Source of the DNA: Streptomyces roseirectus
GTDB taxonomy: Bacteria > Actinomycetota > Actinomycetes > Streptomycetales > Streptomycetaceae
Direction: 5' to 3'
Assembly: GCF_014489635.1 (NCBI RefSeq)
Contig: NZ_CP060828.1
Span: 8,978,001 to 9,042,000 of the forward strand
DNA length: 64,000 nt
A program made the translations under genes and the position numbers. Below are positions 63,313 through 64,000 of the stretch, piece after piece. Numbering within the stretch: position 1 is the first letter of the stretch; every line of letters starts with the position of its first letter. The notes beneath the pieces are model-generated. The model was given only the letters and a program-made list of their open reading frames with translations, did not search any database and was not told where the DNA came from.

Positions 63313-64000
63313 GTACCGCCGCATCCTGCTCGACGGCGCCGCAGTCCAGGTCACCGTCGACGGTGACGAACTGGTCGCCGGTGACGGCCGCCGCGTCAAG
63401 ACCGAGGAGGCGCGGCACCTGCCCCCGGTCGTCCCCTCCAAGGTGATCGCCGTCCACCTCAACCACCGCAGCCGGGTCGACGAGTTCCGGATCGATCTCC
63501 CCGGCACGCCCACCTACTTCCACAAGCCGACCTCGGCCCTCAACTCCCACGGGGGCGCCGTCGTCCGTCCCGAGGGCTGCAAGTGGCTCAACTACGAGGG
63601 CGAGGTCGCCATCGTCATCGGGAGGACCGCGCGCAACATCTCCCCGGCCGAGGCGGGCGAGTACATCGCGGGCTACACGATCGCCAACGACTACGGCCTG
63701 CACGACTTCCGTGACACCGATGCCGGTTCGATGCTCCGGGTCAAGGGCTCCGACACCCTCTGCCCCCTCGGCCCCGGCCTGGTCACCGACTGGGACTTCC
63801 ACGGCAAGCGCCTGCGCACCTATGTCAACGGCGAGGTCGTCCAGGACGGTTCGACCGACGAGATGCAGTGGGACATGCACTACCTCGTCGCCGACATCGC
63901 CCGCACCATCACCCTCTTCCCGGGTGACGTCCTGTTGTCCGGCACCCCTGCGGGCTCCCGCCCCGTCCAGCCCGGCGACATCGTCGAGGTCGAGGTCGAG
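63305..64000 (+). CDS. Fumarylacetoacetate-hydrolase-family enzyme (HpaG-like), 3' end outside the window
   Basis: 232 residues are visible, open to the last base. The FAH fold appears as VIAVHLNHRSR, FHKPTSALNSHGG, YEGEVAIVIGRTARNI, YTIANDYGLHDFRD (metal carboxylates) and LSGTPAGSRPVQPGD. Members of this family decarboxylate, isomerise or hydrate the keto-diacids made after meta cleavage. HpaG acts on 5-carboxymethyl-2-oxohex-3-ene-dioate. It is the last visible gene of the catabolic operon and the only one cut by the window edge on this side. Further hydratase and aldolase genes are expected beyond it. Confidence 0.85.
   Translation, partial: MPEYRRILLDGAAVQVTVDGDELVAGDGRRVKTEEARHLPPVVPSKVIAVHLNHRSRVDEFRIDLPGTPTYFHKPTSALNSHGGAVVRPEGCKWLNYEGEVAIVIGRTARNISPAEAGEYIAGYTIANDYGLHDFRDTDAGSMLRVKGSDTLCPLGPGLVTDWDFHGKRLRTYVNGEVVQDGSTDEMQWDMHYLVADIARTITLFPGDVLLSGTPAGSRPVQPGDIVEVEVE

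Noticed and set aside
1-64000. Mobile elements, CRISPR arrays, tRNA or rRNA genes
   Set aside because: No transposase or integrase motifs, no regularly spaced repeats and no tRNA-like cloverleaf with a CCA-type end were recognised on reading. A covariance-model search would be decisive for RNAs.

Overview
The window is high-GC DNA (roughly 70 percent) with strong third-position GC, GTG starts, ATGA and GTGA overlaps, rare TTA codons and actinobacterial gene families. It is almost certainly a Streptomyces or a close relative. No rRNA, tRNA, CRISPR array or transposase was recognised.

Layout. (1) 1-5.8 kb: chromosomal edge material. It holds the end of an FG-GAP-like repeat protein, a collapsed two-component system, a broken FAD monooxygenase, a methyltransferase, membrane proteins and a glycosyltransferase-like protein. 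(2) 5.8-20 kb: an uncharacterised sugar-type cassette. It holds a GNAT, a methyltransferase, a dimethylformamidase-like protein, a HAD phosphatase, a StrB/GATM-type amidinotransferase, a sugar ABC importer without its own ATPase, a radical SAM protein, a GHMP kinase, a Nudix enzyme, an NAD-dependent epimerase and a glycosyltransferase fused to half an SDR domain. Three of these genes carry an in-frame TTA codon. (3) 20-54.9 kb: a modular type I polyketide cluster with a flavin oxidase, three methyltransferases, a LuxR/LAL-type regulator, two P450s, four PKS proteins, a chorismatase, a class II DAHP synthase and an aromatic flavin hydroxylase. (4) 54.9-64 kb: two divergent catabolic operons. 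One has a glutamine-synthetase-like ligase, a P450 and a luciferase-like monooxygenase. The other has a ferredoxin, a ferredoxin reductase, an acetoacetate-decarboxylase-like protein and homoprotocatechuate-type HpaE, HpaD and HpaG. They share a control region with two copies of a GTTTGG-N2-CCAAAC palindrome.

How the PKS cluster appears to work. Chorismatase with extra DAHP synthase would supply 3-hydroxybenzoate. The CoA-ligase loading domain would activate it. Four modules follow: methylmalonyl with KR, malonyl with no reduction, malonyl with KR and DH, and methylmalonyl with a dead KR. There is no thioesterase. The line ends in a separate ketosynthase protein with an intact Cys-His-His triad but no usable AT and no ACP. 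The predicted chain is Ar-CH(OH)-CH(Me)-CO-CH2-CH=CH-CO-CH(Me)-CO-S. A C6-to-C1 Claisen closure, the ring closure chalcone synthase performs, would aromatise it directly to a 2,4-dihydroxy-3-methylphenyl ketone, and hence to a 3,8-dimethyl-5-deoxyflavanone skeleton. So the window may encode a bacterial modular-PKS route to a flavonoid, with the orphan terminal KS as the cyclising and releasing enzyme. This is an inference from domain order and motifs. It is the most interesting hypothesis here.
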